Below, one piece after another: positions 54,582 to 63,847 of a DNA stretch of 64,000 nucleotides (its first letter is position 1; every line of letters starts with the position of its first letter). The stretch spans positions 1 to 64,000 of the forward strand of contig JAKSNH010000011.1 in the NCBI GenBank assembly GCA_024399955.1, given 5' to 3'. A program made the position numbers and the translations under genes. The DNA comes from Paludibacteraceae bacterium. Its GTDB lineage: Bacteria > Bacteroidota > Bacteroidia > Bacteroidales > Paludibacteraceae. Below the pieces are notes generated by a model. That model had not been told where the DNA came from. It worked only from the letters and a program-made list of their open reading frames with translations, and made no database searches.

Positions 54582-56582
54582 ATGATACCACGCGATACTG
54601 TTGATAAGATATTTTCTGCGGCTCGTATTGAAGAGGTCGTCAGCGACTACGTCACCCTAAAAAAACGTGGTGCTAACCTCATTGGATTATGTCCCTTCCA
54701 CAATGAGAAAACAGGTTCGTTTACTGTCTCTCCCAGCAAAGGCATATATAAGTGTTTCGGTTGCGGTAAATCGGGTCACGTAGCAGGCTTCTTGATGGAA
54801 ATAGAACAATGCTCCTACTATGAGGCTCTCAAGATGTTGGCGCAACGCTATCATATTCCGGTTGAGGAAAGAGACCTCACTCCCGAAGAGCAACAGAACT
54901 TGGACGACCGTGAGTCGATGTTCATCGTGAACGAATGGAGTAATAAATGGTTTCAGCATCAGTTATGGGAGACCAACGAGGGACAAACCATCGGTCTATC
55001 CTACTTGCGCGAACGCGGACTTAGAGACGATATAATCCATAAGTTCCAATTAGGCTATTCGCCGGACAAGAGTTTATTGTCAATAGAAGCAAAAAAGCAA
55101 GGATTCACCGAGAAATACCTCGTCAACGATTCGCAGAATGAACCATATATCGGTACCGGTGTCTGTCTCAAAAGTGAAGACGGTCGTTTATATGATCGTT
55201 TCCACTCACGCGTTATCTTTCCTTTCTTTAGTCAGTCGGGCAAAGTAATCGGTTTTGCAGGCCGAATAATGAAGCATAATGACAAGGTCGGCAAATATGT
55301 CAATTCACCGACCTCGCCTTTATTCGAAAAGCACGACTGTCTATATGGCCTTTACCAAGCTAAACAATCCATTGCGCGTCTTAATCGGTGTTATTTGGTG
55401 GAGGGGCAAATGGATGTAATCTCCATGCACCAAGCCGGAATAGAAAATGTGGTGGCTAGTGGCGGCACTTCCCTCACTAACCCACAAATTAGGCTGATGC
55501 ACCGCTTTACCAATAACATAACCATCCTTTATGATGGTGATAAAGCAGGAATCAAAGCAGCGTTGAGAGGTATAGATATGATTCTGGAAGAAGGCATCAA
55601 TGTCAAGGTACTCTTGCTGCCAGAAGGCGAAGATCCGGATTCATTCGCACGCAGCCATAACTCCGATGAACTAACGGCTTATATCGAGTCCAACCAGACC
55701 GACTTTATTCGTTTTAAAACCAAACTGCTTAGCGAAGAGGCCGGTAATGATCCGCTACGCCGCAGCGAATTGATTCGCTCCGTAGTACAAAGTATAGCTG
55801 TCATCCCGGATTTGATTACTCGACAAGTCTATCTCAAGGATTGCGCATCCCTGTTAGATATGCAGGAGATTGTGCTCACGCGTGAGGTACAAAAACTTAG
55901 ACGCGAGAAATATAGTAAAACTCCAGCCACATCCGCCCAACCGACAGAAGAAACGACCCCTGACAAAGTAGAACCTCAACCCATTCCTATTGAATCTTCC
56001 TCGCTTCCTTCACGCTTTGACGAGAATATGCAGAACTTGCTGCAAGTGATTGTGCGATATGGCGAAAAAATCCTGTTCCAATCGGAAGAAGGAACACCTA
56101 TCTTAGCAGGCGAATATATCATTTCTGAATTGCAGGGAGATGAGATACTGCCTAAAACAGATATCCAACAATTGCTCCTGTCTGAGTACATGAATCATTA
56201 TAAGGAGTCAGGATTCGTGGCGACGAATTTCTTTATGCGTCATCCCAATCCGGCCCTTAGTCAGTTTGCTGTGGATTTGGTTGCCGATAAGTATCAACTT
56301 AGCCGTATGTATTCACGGCAATATGTATCCGAAAATACATCCAAGAACGTGGAACTTCCTACCGATGCCGACCATCTACCCGAATTAGTAAGCCGCTTGT
56401 TGTTGGAGTTGAAATTTACGGTAGTAAACGAACGCATCAATGCCTTGCAACAAGAACTTTTGCAAGCACAAAGTGAACAGAACTGGGACAAGATTCAAAC
56501 CATCTTGCAAACCCAACCAACTTTGATGGATGTGCGAACAGCCATCTGCAAAGCATTAGGAAATAGAGTGATTACGATGTAA
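54582..56582 (+). CDS. dnaG: DNA primase
   Basis: Primer-synthesising enzyme of 666 residues. CHC2 zinc finger residues C37, H40, C58 and C61; catalytic TOPRIM with VEGQMDVISMHQAG and LYDGDKAGIKAALRG; C-terminal helicase-binding region. Also the conserved RVIFPFFSQSGKVIGFAGR and KYVNSPTSPLFEK. The start is 2 bp after the barrel gene and a radical SAM gene follows 1 bp after its stop. Confidence 0.97.
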   Translation: MIPRDTVDKIFSAARIEEVVSDYVTLKKRGANLIGLCPFHNEKTGSFTVSPSKGIYKCFGCGKSGHVAGFLMEIEQCSYYEALKMLAQRYHIPVEERDLTPEEQQNLDDRESMFIVNEWSNKWFQHQLWETNEGQTIGLSYLRERGLRDDIIHKFQLGYSPDKSLLSIEAKKQGFTEKYLVNDSQNEPYIGTGVCLKSEDGRLYDRFHSRVIFPFFSQSGKVIGFAGRIMKHNDKVGKYVNSPTSPLFEKHDCLYGLYQAKQSIARLNRCYLVEGQMDVISMHQAGIENVVASGGTSLTNPQIRLMHRFTNNITILYDGDKAGIKAALRGIDMILEEGINVKVLLLPEGEDPDSFARSHNSDELTAYIESNQTDFIRFKTKLLSEEAGNDPLRRSELIRSVVQSIAVIPDLITRQVYLKDCASLLDMQEIVLTREVQKLRREKYSKTPATSAQPTEETTPDKVEPQPIPIESSSLPSRFDENMQNLLQVIVRYGEKILFQSEEGTPILAGEYIISELQGDEILPKTDIQQLLLSEYMNHYKESGFVATNFFMRHPNPALSQFAVDLVADKYQLSRMYSRQYVSENTSKNVELPTDADHLPELVSRLLLELKFTVVNERINALQQELLQAQSEQNWDKIQTILQTQPTLMDVRTAICKALGNRVITM

Positions 56583-56583
56583 T

Positions 56584-57342
56584 ATGTTGTTTGATCAAAT
56601 CATATATGGACCCATTCATTCGCGCCGATTAGGTGTGTCGCTTGGTATCAACTTGATGCCAACAGATCATAAACTATGCACCTTTGATTGCGTCTATTGT
56701 GAATGTGGATTCAATCGTCCTTGTAATGCACCGCTTCTGCCTACGGTTGCTCAATATCAATCGGCCTTGGAGCATGCTCTTTCCAATATGGATGGCAGCC
56801 CCGATGTACTCACTTTCTCAGGCAATGGTGAGCCCACCTTGCATCCTGACTTCTTGGCCATCATGCGGGTCACGTGTGCGCTGCGAGATAGATATTGTCC
56901 CAAGGCTAAGATATCCGTATTGAGCAATTCAACCCAATTAAGTAGAAAAGATGTGCGCGAGGCACTCATGCTATGCAATAATCGTATCCTTAAATTAGAT
57001 TCTGCCATAGATGAGACGATGCAACTCATTGACCAACCGGTTAATACCCAACTTACGGTCAACCAAATCAAGGATTATCTACGCCTCTTTGATGGCAATT
57101 TTATATTACAAACATGCTTCTTACGAGGCTCTTACAATGGGCATTGTATTGACAATACAACGCCTGCTGAACGCGAGGCATGGTATCAGGTGATACGCGA
57201 ATTACATCCTCAACAAGTGATGATGTACGTCATCGATCGCGCTACTCCTGTATCTACCTTAGAGAAAATATCCCGTCAGGAAATGGAACAAATAGCTCAG
57301 CCACTCATCGCCGAAGGTTGGAGCGTGCAAATCTCTGCGTAA
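56584..57342 (+). CDS. Radical SAM protein
   Basis: Protein of 252 residues with the CxxxCxxC cluster motif at C32, C36 and C39 (CTFDCVYC), and GNGEPTLHPDF following. Start YGPIHSRRLGVSLGINLMP is the family-specific opening of a widespread radical SAM group annotated only generally; the reaction is unknown. Confidence 0.9.
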   Translation: MLFDQIIYGPIHSRRLGVSLGINLMPTDHKLCTFDCVYCECGFNRPCNAPLLPTVAQYQSALEHALSNMDGSPDVLTFSGNGEPTLHPDFLAIMRVTCALRDRYCPKAKISVLSNSTQLSRKDVREALMLCNNRILKLDSAIDETMQLIDQPVNTQLTVNQIKDYLRLFDGNFILQTCFLRGSYNGHCIDNTTPAEREAWYQVIRELHPQQVMMYVIDRATPVSTLEKISRQEMEQIAQPLIAEGWSVQISA

Positions 57343-57369
57343 TGCGAACAACAGAAAAATCAATATATT

Positions 57370-58332
57370 ATGGTATCAGAAACGAATCCGTACAAAGTTT
57401 TTGCTGGTAGTCAGGGCCATGCTATTGCCCAACGTATTTGTGACTATTTGGGGTGTCAACTTGGTTCCGTTAAGGTGGACCGCTTCTCCGATGGAGAGTT
57501 TGCGGTTGCGTTTGAGGAATCCGTTCGTGGACAGTCCGTTTATTTGGTGCAATCTACTTGCCCAACGAGTGATAACCTGATGGAGTTGCTCCTTATGATT
57601 GATGCAGCCAAACGTGCCAGTGCCTACAAGGTAATTGCCGTGGTTCCGTATTTCGGCTGGGCTCGTCAGGACCGCAAGGATAAACCACGTGTTTCCATCG
57701 GAGCTAAACTGGTGGCAAATATGATTCAAACGGCTGGAGCTGACCGTGTCATCACGGTAGACCTGCATGCCGATCAGATTCAGGGATTCTTTGATATCCC
57801 GGTGGACCACTTGTATGGTGCGAATGTCCTGGCTCCTTATGTGGAAGACCTCCGTCTAAAAGACCTTATCATCGCATCTCCCGATATTGGTGGCAGTAAA
57901 CGTGCCGCTAATTTCTGCAAGAAACTGCATACGATATATGACCGTGAAGTACCTATGGTCATTTGCTATAAGCACCGTCCTGACTTCAACAAAGTCAGCG
58001 AGATACGCGTCTTAGGTGATGTAAAGGATAAAGATGTTATCTTGGTGGACGATATGGCGGACACGTCCGGTACGCTCTGTAAGGCTGCCCAGGTTATGAA
58101 GGAGAATGGGGCCCGTTCCGTACGAGCCATGGTTACGCATGGCATTATGTCCGGCGAGGCTTGCCAACGCATTACCAATAGTGTGTTAGAAGAACTATTC
58201 TTCACCGACACAATCCCATTTGATCAGACACGATGCAATAAGGTGCGTATCGTCAGCATTGCTAAACCGATTGCCGAAACGATTCGCGCTATTCAAGAGC
58301 ATCGTAGTGTAAGTGAACAAAACGTGGGTTAA
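57370..58332 (+). CDS. prs: Ribose-phosphate pyrophosphokinase
   Basis: Enzyme of 320 residues making PRPP from ribose-5-P and ATP. Marks: FSDGEFAVAFEESVRG, the flexible loop YFGWARQDRKDKPRVSIGAK, DLHADQIQGFFDIPVDHLY, and the PRPP loop VDDMADTSGTL. Full length. Confidence 0.97.
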   Translation: MVSETNPYKVFAGSQGHAIAQRICDYLGCQLGSVKVDRFSDGEFAVAFEESVRGQSVYLVQSTCPTSDNLMELLLMIDAAKRASAYKVIAVVPYFGWARQDRKDKPRVSIGAKLVANMIQTAGADRVITVDLHADQIQGFFDIPVDHLYGANVLAPYVEDLRLKDLIIASPDIGGSKRAANFCKKLHTIYDREVPMVICYKHRPDFNKVSEIRVLGDVKDKDVILVDDMADTSGTLCKAAQVMKENGARSVRAMVTHGIMSGEACQRITNSVLEELFFTDTIPFDQTRCNKVRIVSIAKPIAETIRAIQEHRSVSEQNVG

Positions 58333-58336
58333 TACG

Positions 58337-59323
58337 ATGAAAATGCGTTATTTAGTATTAGGTCTCATCATGGGCTTGATGGCTTGCAGCAACAACACCA
58401 AGACAACACCCATTACTCGGCCTGCATTCTCAGCGGACTCGGCTTATCTATACATAGCCCAACAAGTGCAAATGGGACCGCGAGTACCGGATAGCAAGGC
58501 ACATACCGAGTGCGTCATCTATCTGGTGGAACAACTGCGCCGTTTCGGAGCAGAAGTGACGCTGCAACAAGGTAAAATGACCAATTATGCCGGCCTTCCG
58601 CAACAAATCTTTAATGTGGTTGGACATTTCTCGGCCGATTCATTGCGAGAATCCATCCTACTTTGTGCCCACTATGACTCCCGTCCGTGGTGCGACCAAG
58701 AGGAAGAATATGACATGCGTTTTCAAGGCGTGCCTGCTGCTAATGATGGGGCTAGCGGAGTAGGTGTCCTATTAGAAATAGCTCGCCAAATCCAAGCACT
58801 CCAACAACAAGATAAACCCTTGCGCACTCCGATTGATATCGTTTTCTTTGATTGCGAAGATATGGGGACACCGGATTTCTATACCGGACTCCAACGCGAG
58901 AATACATGGTGCTTAGGTTCACAACTCTGGGCCAATGAATATGCCTTTGGCGATAATAAACCCGTTTCTGATAAATATGCCTTTGGCATTCTGTTGGATA
59001 TGGTGGGGGCACCCAATGCGACCTTCCCTAAAGAATTCTTCTCTATCCAATATGCTCAACAATATGTGGACCTCATCTGGCATAAAGCTGCTAAATTGGG
59101 ATATTCATCATATTTCGTTTCGGCCAATGCGTACCCTATTACGGATGACCACTACTATGTATCGTCCATCACCGGTATACCATGCGTGGATATCATCAAC
59201 TATGATGCTACCAATAATACCGGTTTCCCATTTTGGTGGCATACCACAATGGATAATATGAATCAAATAAATCGCTCCACCTTACAGGCCGTGGGCGAAA
59301 CAGTGTTATCATGTCTGAATTGA
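58337..59323 (+). CDS. M28-family glutaminyl cyclase (glutaminyl-peptide cyclotransferase)
   Basis: Lipoprotein of 328 residues; lipobox LMACS, Cys near 18. Zinc-binding residues of the QC/M28 fold: [10 protein letters not shown] (His), ANDGASGVG (Asp), [10 protein letters not shown] (Glu), DDHYYV (His). The W-containing [12 protein letters not shown] helps define the QC type over a peptidase. Bacteroidota QCs convert N-terminal Gln exposed by signal peptidase I to pyroglutamate. Overlaps sufC by 13 bp. An aminopeptidase role is the alternative. Confidence 0.85.
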   Translation: MKMRYLVLGLIMGLMACSNNTKTTPITRPAFSADSAYLYIAQQVQMGPRVPDSKAHTECVIYLVEQLRRFGAEVTLQQGKMTNYAGLPQQIFNVVGHFSADSLRESILLCAHYDSRPWCDQEEEYDMRFQGVPAANDGASGVGVLLEIARQIQALQQQDKPLRTPIDIVFFDCEDMGTPDFYTGLQRENTWCLGSQLWANEYAFGDNKPVSDKYAFGILLDMVGAPNATFPKEFFSIQYAQQYVDLIWHKAAKLGYSSYFVSANAYPITDDHYYVSSITGIPCVDIINYDATNNTGFPFWWHTTMDNMNQINRSTLQAVGETVLSCLN

Positions 59324-60057
59324 TTGTTATAAAAGATTTGCATGCGTCTATCCAAGATAAGGAAATCTTGCGTGGCGTTAATCTCACGATTCGTCCGGGA
59401 GAAGTACATGCGATTATGGGACCTAATGGTGCCGGTAAATCTACTCTTAGTGCCGTCCTTACAGGAAACCCCATCTATACTGTTACCCAAGGCGAAGTCT
59501 GGCTTAATGGCAAGAACTTATTGTCGATGACGCCTGAGCAACGCGCTCGCGAAGGCGTGTTCCTAAGTTTTCAGTACCCGGTAGAAATACCCGGAGTGTC
59601 AATGGTTAATTTCATGCGTACTGCCGTGAATGAAAAACGCAAGTATGAAGGTAAAGAACCCTTATCCGCCACAGAGTTCTTGCGTCTGATGCGCGAGAAA
59701 AAGAAAATGCTTGAGATGGCGGATAAACTCAATAACCGCAGCGTGAACGAAGGCTTTTCCGGTGGTGAGAAAAAGAAAAACGAAATCTTCCAAATGGCTA
59801 TGCTCGAACCTTGTTTGAGTATCCTGGATGAGACCGACTCGGGACTGGATATAGATGCGTTACGTATTGTAGCCGACGGCGTGAATAAACTTAAAACAAA
59901 AGATAACGCATCCATCGTTATTACCCACTACCAAAGACTATTGGACTATATCGTGCCGGACTTTGTGCATGTGCTGGCCAATGGTCGTATCGTTAAAACA
60001 GGTGGAAAAGAATTAGCTCTTGAATTGGAAGAAAAAGGTTATGCTGAGTTTGAATAA
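59311..60057 (+). CDS. sufC: Fe-S cluster assembly ATPase SufC
   Basis: ABC-type ATPase of 248 residues of the SufBCD scaffold. Walker [13 protein letters not shown]-loop [12 protein letters not shown], signature [11 protein letters not shown], Walker [18 protein letters not shown]. sufB is not upstream (a glutaminyl cyclase is), so the suf operon is split. Confidence 0.97.
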   Translation: MSELIVIKDLHASIQDKEILRGVNLTIRPGEVHAIMGPNGAGKSTLSAVLTGNPIYTVTQGEVWLNGKNLLSMTPEQRAREGVFLSFQYPVEIPGVSMVNFMRTAVNEKRKYEGKEPLSATEFLRLMREKKKMLEMADKLNNRSVNEGFSGGEKKKNEIFQMAMLEPCLSILDETDSGLDIDALRIVADGVNKLKTKDNASIVITHYQRLLDYIVPDFVHVLANGRIVKTGGKELALELEEKGYAEFE

Positions 60058-60682
60058 AGGGGAACATAAGGAACTCGTTTTTATTAACGAACCCAATCTC
60101 GACCTGTCTATATCCCAGGCCGAAGATTCGGTCTTGCGCATCGTGGTGATTGATTATCCTCACTCGACACCCTCTCGACACGCTCTCGACAGTCGTCATA
60201 CTATCGAGATCCATCATGCCGGCACTAATTGCCAAACCGAGATATACGCGCTCGCGTACGTATCTGATAAGGATTGCGTGCGCACATGCACGCGCGTAAG
60301 TCACGACATCGGAGGCGGATCCAGCAAACAAATCATTAAATTCGTGCTGGATGATCAGGCTCAAGGAACCTTCCAAGGAGAATTGAAAATATTGCCCGAT
60401 GCGCAAAAAGTAAGTGCCCTACAAACCAATCGTAATTTGCTGCTTAGCGAACAAGCTACGATGCGCACCCAACCTCAATTGGAGATATACGCGGACGATG
60501 TGAAGGCCAGTCACGGTGCTACGACCGGTCAACTAGACGAGTCGGCGCTGTTCTATATGCAACAACGTGGAATAGACCCTGCTACGGGACGCAAAATGCT
60601 AATCAATGCCTTTATGCAAGATATCATCGACCAGATATCCGACGAGACTCTGCGCGAACAAGTGCGTCAACAGTTAGAATAA
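60041..60682 (+). CDS. sufD: SufD, half-size
   Basis: Only 213 residues versus ~420-440 for typical SufD: the N-terminal helical domain and part of the beta-helix are missing. The C-terminal core is intact: [20 protein letters not shown] (with the conserved His) and [25 protein letters not shown] at 60041 is chosen; it overlaps sufC by 17 bp. No in-frame remnant of the missing half lies upstream, and sufC is complete, so this looks like a stable short form. Ends 9 bp into the convergent parC. Confidence 0.85.
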   Translation: MLSLNKGEHKELVFINEPNLDLSISQAEDSVLRIVVIDYPHSTPSRHALDSRHTIEIHHAGTNCQTEIYALAYVSDKDCVRTCTRVSHDIGGGSSKQIIKFVLDDQAQGTFQGELKILPDAQKVSALQTNRNLLLSEQATMRTQPQLEIYADDVKASHGATTGQLDESALFYMQQRGIDPATGRKMLINAFMQDIIDQISDETLREQVRQQLE

Positions 60683-63307
60683 ACTTAACTGATTATCTAC
60701 CGGTTGACTGTCTTCCGGAATCTCATTCGTTATCGTCAAAGGAACATCCACTATGGGTGTTTCTTTTTTATTTTCTTTTTCGTTCTCGTCCTCGTCCACG
60801 TCATCTTTATCGGAGTGCTCGGAGGCACCGTCCATGTTCTCGTTTACTTCCGGCGTGATATCTTCTATGGATGCAATATCCAAGGTCGTGATACGCTTAC
60901 CTTTCGCTTTAGGAGACTTAGGTTCAATAAATTCCGACATCACTAATGTCAAGTCCTCACGGCTCTCATCTTGATAATGAACAAGGAAAGTGGCATCTTC
61001 ATGGTCGCTTAACCATTCAATACGACTCTCATCGTTCTCGCCTAACATATTTTGCGACTTGAAGGTAGCATCAAAGATGAAACGCTTAGCATAATAGTAA
61101 CCTAATTCAGCATTCCATAACACCAGTGACCATACCTTATCCGGATTGAACTTCTCAATGCGTAACCACTCCGGCTCAAAATGCGCTGTCTCCTCAAAAT
61201 TAGTCAGCATATAGTCACCGTTCTTCATGATTACCAATACGCGATCTTCTTCGGTGAAGTCTCCTAAGTACATACCATGACCATCGTAGTTGATGCGCAG
61301 TATATCCGGATCAAACCACACACTGCGACCGCCTAAGGTAGAATGACCTTTGGCCTTTAAGGTTATGGACTTGATATCGTATTTAGTTAATAAGTTGCCT
61401 CGACTGGTACGACCCTTAACAGCCAATTCGCTCAGGTCCTTAATCAGTTCGGTCTTCTTAAGATGCTGATTGGGTTTGAGGCTCACCTTAATCACTTCGG
61501 CCTCGCCGTTCGGATTGGCTGTGAAATACACCACTTTACTACCGGGCTTACCTTGCGTCAGGTCATACTCCTTGTCCTTAGCCACTCCCGTCACATTAAA
61601 GCGTTTCATATAGAAAACACCATTCTTGCCATCGCGATAAACGGCATTGTAGGTTGTGCGGTTATCGTTCTTATGGAAGATGTCAATATGAATAATGTCT
61701 GTGCCTACAAAGATTTTATCCGCTACATGCACCACCTTGTAGGTTCCGTTTTTATGGAATACAATCACATCATCCAAGTCCGAACAGTTGCATAGGAACT
61801 CATCTTTCTTCAGTCCTGTTCCGATAAAGCCTTCGGTCCAGTTGACATATAGTTTTTCATTAGCCTCTACTACGGCCTTAACGTTCACGTTGGCAAAGTT
61901 CCTTACCTCGGTCTTACGAGGATACAACGCTCCGTATTTCTCTTTGAGGTGCTCAAACCATTGAATCGTGTATTCGGTCAGGTGGTTCAGGTTCTTCACG
62001 CATCCTTTGATCTTCTTCTCCAAGTCCTTCATCAACTCGTCTGCTTTCTTACTATCAAACTTAGTGATGCGGATCATGCGAATCTCAAATAATCTCTCAA
62101 TATCCTCTGATGTGACTTCGCGAATCAGTTGGGGTTTCCATGGTGTAAGGGCTTGATCCACAAAAGCAATCAACTTATCCTTGTCCGGAGCCGTCTCATA
62201 ACCTTCCTCCTTATAAATACGATTCTCAATAAAAATCTTCTCCAACGAAGTGTAGAAATACTGCTCCTCCAACTCTTTCTTCTCAATCTCCAATTCCCAT
62301 TTGAGCAATTCCTTTGTGTTGTCGGTACTCATACGGAGCAGGTTGCTCACGTTCGTGAAGATAGGTTTTTTGTTTTGAATAACGCAGCAGTTAGGCGATA
62401 TATTGACTTCGCAATCGGTAAAGGCATATAATGCATCAATAGCCTTGTCGGAGGATGAGCCCGGAGCCAATTGCACAACGATACGTGCCTCTTCGGCGGT
62501 GAAATCATCTACTTTCTTGACTTTGATTTTGCCTTTTTGGTTGGCACGCAGAATGGTTTCAATCACCTTGCCGGTCGTTGTGCCATATGGAATCTCGGAA
62601 ATGACAAGTGTGCGATTATCGTCAGCTTTTTGTATCTTGGCGCGAATACGAATGGTACCGCCACGCTCGCCGTCATTGTACTTATTCACATCAATCACAC
62701 CGCCCGTTGGCATGTCCGGAAATAACTGAAACTCTTCTCCGCGTAAGTAGGCTAAAGAGGCGTCGCATAACTCGTTGAAGTTATGAGGCAGGATCTTGGA
62801 GTTCAATCCTACAGCAATACCTTCTACGCCTTGGGCTAATAAGAGTGGGAACTTGATTGGCAGATGAATAGGTTCCTTCTTACGGCCGTCATAACTCAGC
62901 ATCCAATGGGTCGTCTTGGCATTAAAAACAGTCTCTAACGCAAACTTACTCAGTCGAGCTTCTATATAACGAGGAGCAGCTGCACCATCTCCGGTTAATA
63001 TATTTCCCCAGTTACCTTGGCAGTCAATCAGCAAATCCTTCTGACCTAATTGCACCAATGCATCACCTATGCTGGCATCACCATGAGGATGATACTGCAT
63101 CGTCTGACCCACGATATTGGCTACTTTGTTCATTTTGCCGTCATCTACGCACTTCATCGCATGTAAGATGCGTCGTTGAACGGGCTTTAAACCATCTTCT
63201 ATGGCCGGAACGGCACGCTCTAAGATAACATACGAGGCATAGTCCAAGAACCAGTCTTGGTACATACCGGTTAGGTGATATTTAATCGAATCGTTAAAAT
63301 CTGCCAT
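60674..63307 (-). CDS. parC: DNA topoisomerase IV subunit A
   Basis: Breakage-rejoining subunit, 877 residues. Catalytic tyrosine is Y114 (AAPRYIEARLS); QYHPHGDASIGDALV precedes it. The C-terminal domain is beta-pinwheel-like and lacks the gyrase GyrA box, so ParC is preferred over GyrA. The last ~60 residues are acidic and disordered, ending NQLSLF, a perfect sliding-clamp-binding pentapeptide. It lies 1 bp after folB. Confidence 0.92.
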   Translation of the reverse strand: MADFNDSIKYHLTGMYQDWFLDYASYVILERAVPAIEDGLKPVQRRILHAMKCVDDGKMNKVANIVGQTMQYHPHGDASIGDALVQLGQKDLLIDCQGNWGNILTGDGAAAPRYIEARLSKFALETVFNAKTTHWMLSYDGRKKEPIHLPIKFPLLLAQGVEGIAVGLNSKILPHNFNELCDASLAYLRGEEFQLFPDMPTGGVIDVNKYNDGERGGTIRIRAKIQKADDNRTLVISEIPYGTTTGKVIETILRANQKGKIKVKKVDDFTAEEARIVVQLAPGSSSDKAIDALYAFTDCEVNISPNCCVIQNKKPIFTNVSNLLRMSTDNTKELLKWELEIEKKELEEQYFYTSLEKIFIENRIYKEEGYETAPDKDKLIAFVDQALTPWKPQLIREVTSEDIERLFEIRMIRITKFDSKKADELMKDLEKKIKGCVKNLNHLTEYTIQWFEHLKEKYGALYPRKTEVRNFANVNVKAVVEANEKLYVNWTEGFIGTGLKKDEFLCNCSDLDDVIVFHKNGTYKVVHVADKIFVGTDIIHIDIFHKNDNRTTYNAVYRDGKNGVFYMKRFNVTGVAKDKEYDLTQGKPGSKVVYFTANPNGEAEVIKVSLKPNQHLKKTELIKDLSELAVKGRTSRGNLLTKYDIKSITLKAKGHSTLGGRSVWFDPDILRINYDGHGMYLGDFTEEDRVLVIMKNGDYMLTNFEETAHFEPEWLRIEKFNPDKVWSLVLWNAELGYYYAKRFIFDATFKSQNMLGENDESRIEWLSDHEDATFLVHYQDESREDLTLVMSEFIEPKSPKAKGKRITTLDIASIEDITPEVNENMDGASEHSDKDDVDEDENEKENKKETPIVDVPLTITNEIPEDSQPVDNQLSLF

Positions 63308-63308
63308 A

Positions 63309-63647
63309 CTAAATCTCTATCGTTGCCCAAGCAACGTCTCCTCCTACGGGTGGGTTTTTCTTTTTGATTCGCACATGTATAGTGGCGCATGGATAAGCCT
63401 GTTGCAGGCTACTACGAATACGACCGGCCACGTGCTCTAATAACTGAGATGGAATAGCCATCTCGTTTGCCACAAGGGCATAAACATCTTGATAACTGAC
63501 GGTGTCGGTCAGTTGGTCTGTCTCTACGGCCTTGGTCTCTGGTATGTCTAAACGAACCGTCACGAGAAAATCATTCCCGTCCCGTCGTTCGTTTTCATAC
63601 ACGCCATGGTAGGCATAAAAGTGGATATCCTCCAGCTCAATAATCAC
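63309..63647 (-). CDS. folB: Dihydroneopterin aldolase
   Basis: Folate-pathway enzyme of 112 residues; IELEDIHFYAYHGVYENERRDGNDFLVTV is split over the first two strands, with the catalytic region YQDVYALVANEM and a closing KKKNPPVGGDVAWATIEI. The start codon is GTG at 63647, overlapping the preceding stop (TAGTG). Together with folE it serves folate synthesis from two loci. Confidence 0.93.
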   Translation of the reverse strand: MIIELEDIHFYAYHGVYENERRDGNDFLVTVRLDIPETKAVETDQLTDTVSYQDVYALVANEMAIPSQLLEHVAGRIRSSLQQAYPCATIHVRIKKKNPPVGGDVAWATIEI

Positions 63648-63802
63648 TATTGCTTGCGATTAAGGAGGATATATGCCAATATACCTGCTACCTCTAATAC
63701 TAAACTAATTACAAGTAAAGCATTTACCTGAACGCCTAATACATACACCAGCAGGCACAATACACCTGCAATTACCAATAAAATTCCTAAATCGTTTTTC
63801 AT
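63647..63802 (-). CDS. Small membrane protein, 51 residues
   Basis: Short frame with ATG at 63802: KNDLGILLVIAGVLCLLVYV then LGVQVNALLVISLVLE and a basic end LLNRKQ. Two hydrophobic helices. Its stop overlaps the GTG of folB, which supports translation. No function known. Confidence 0.7.
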   Translation of the reverse strand: MKNDLGILLVIAGVLCLLVYVLGVQVNALLVISLVLEVAGILAYILLNRKQ

Positions 63803-63847
63803 ATCAATATCTTTAATCTTTCAATTTTCAACTCTCAACTCTAAACT

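Noticed and set aside
60704-60974. Forward ORFs opposite the parC tail
   Set aside because: Mirror frames of the acidic low-complexity tail; no independent support.
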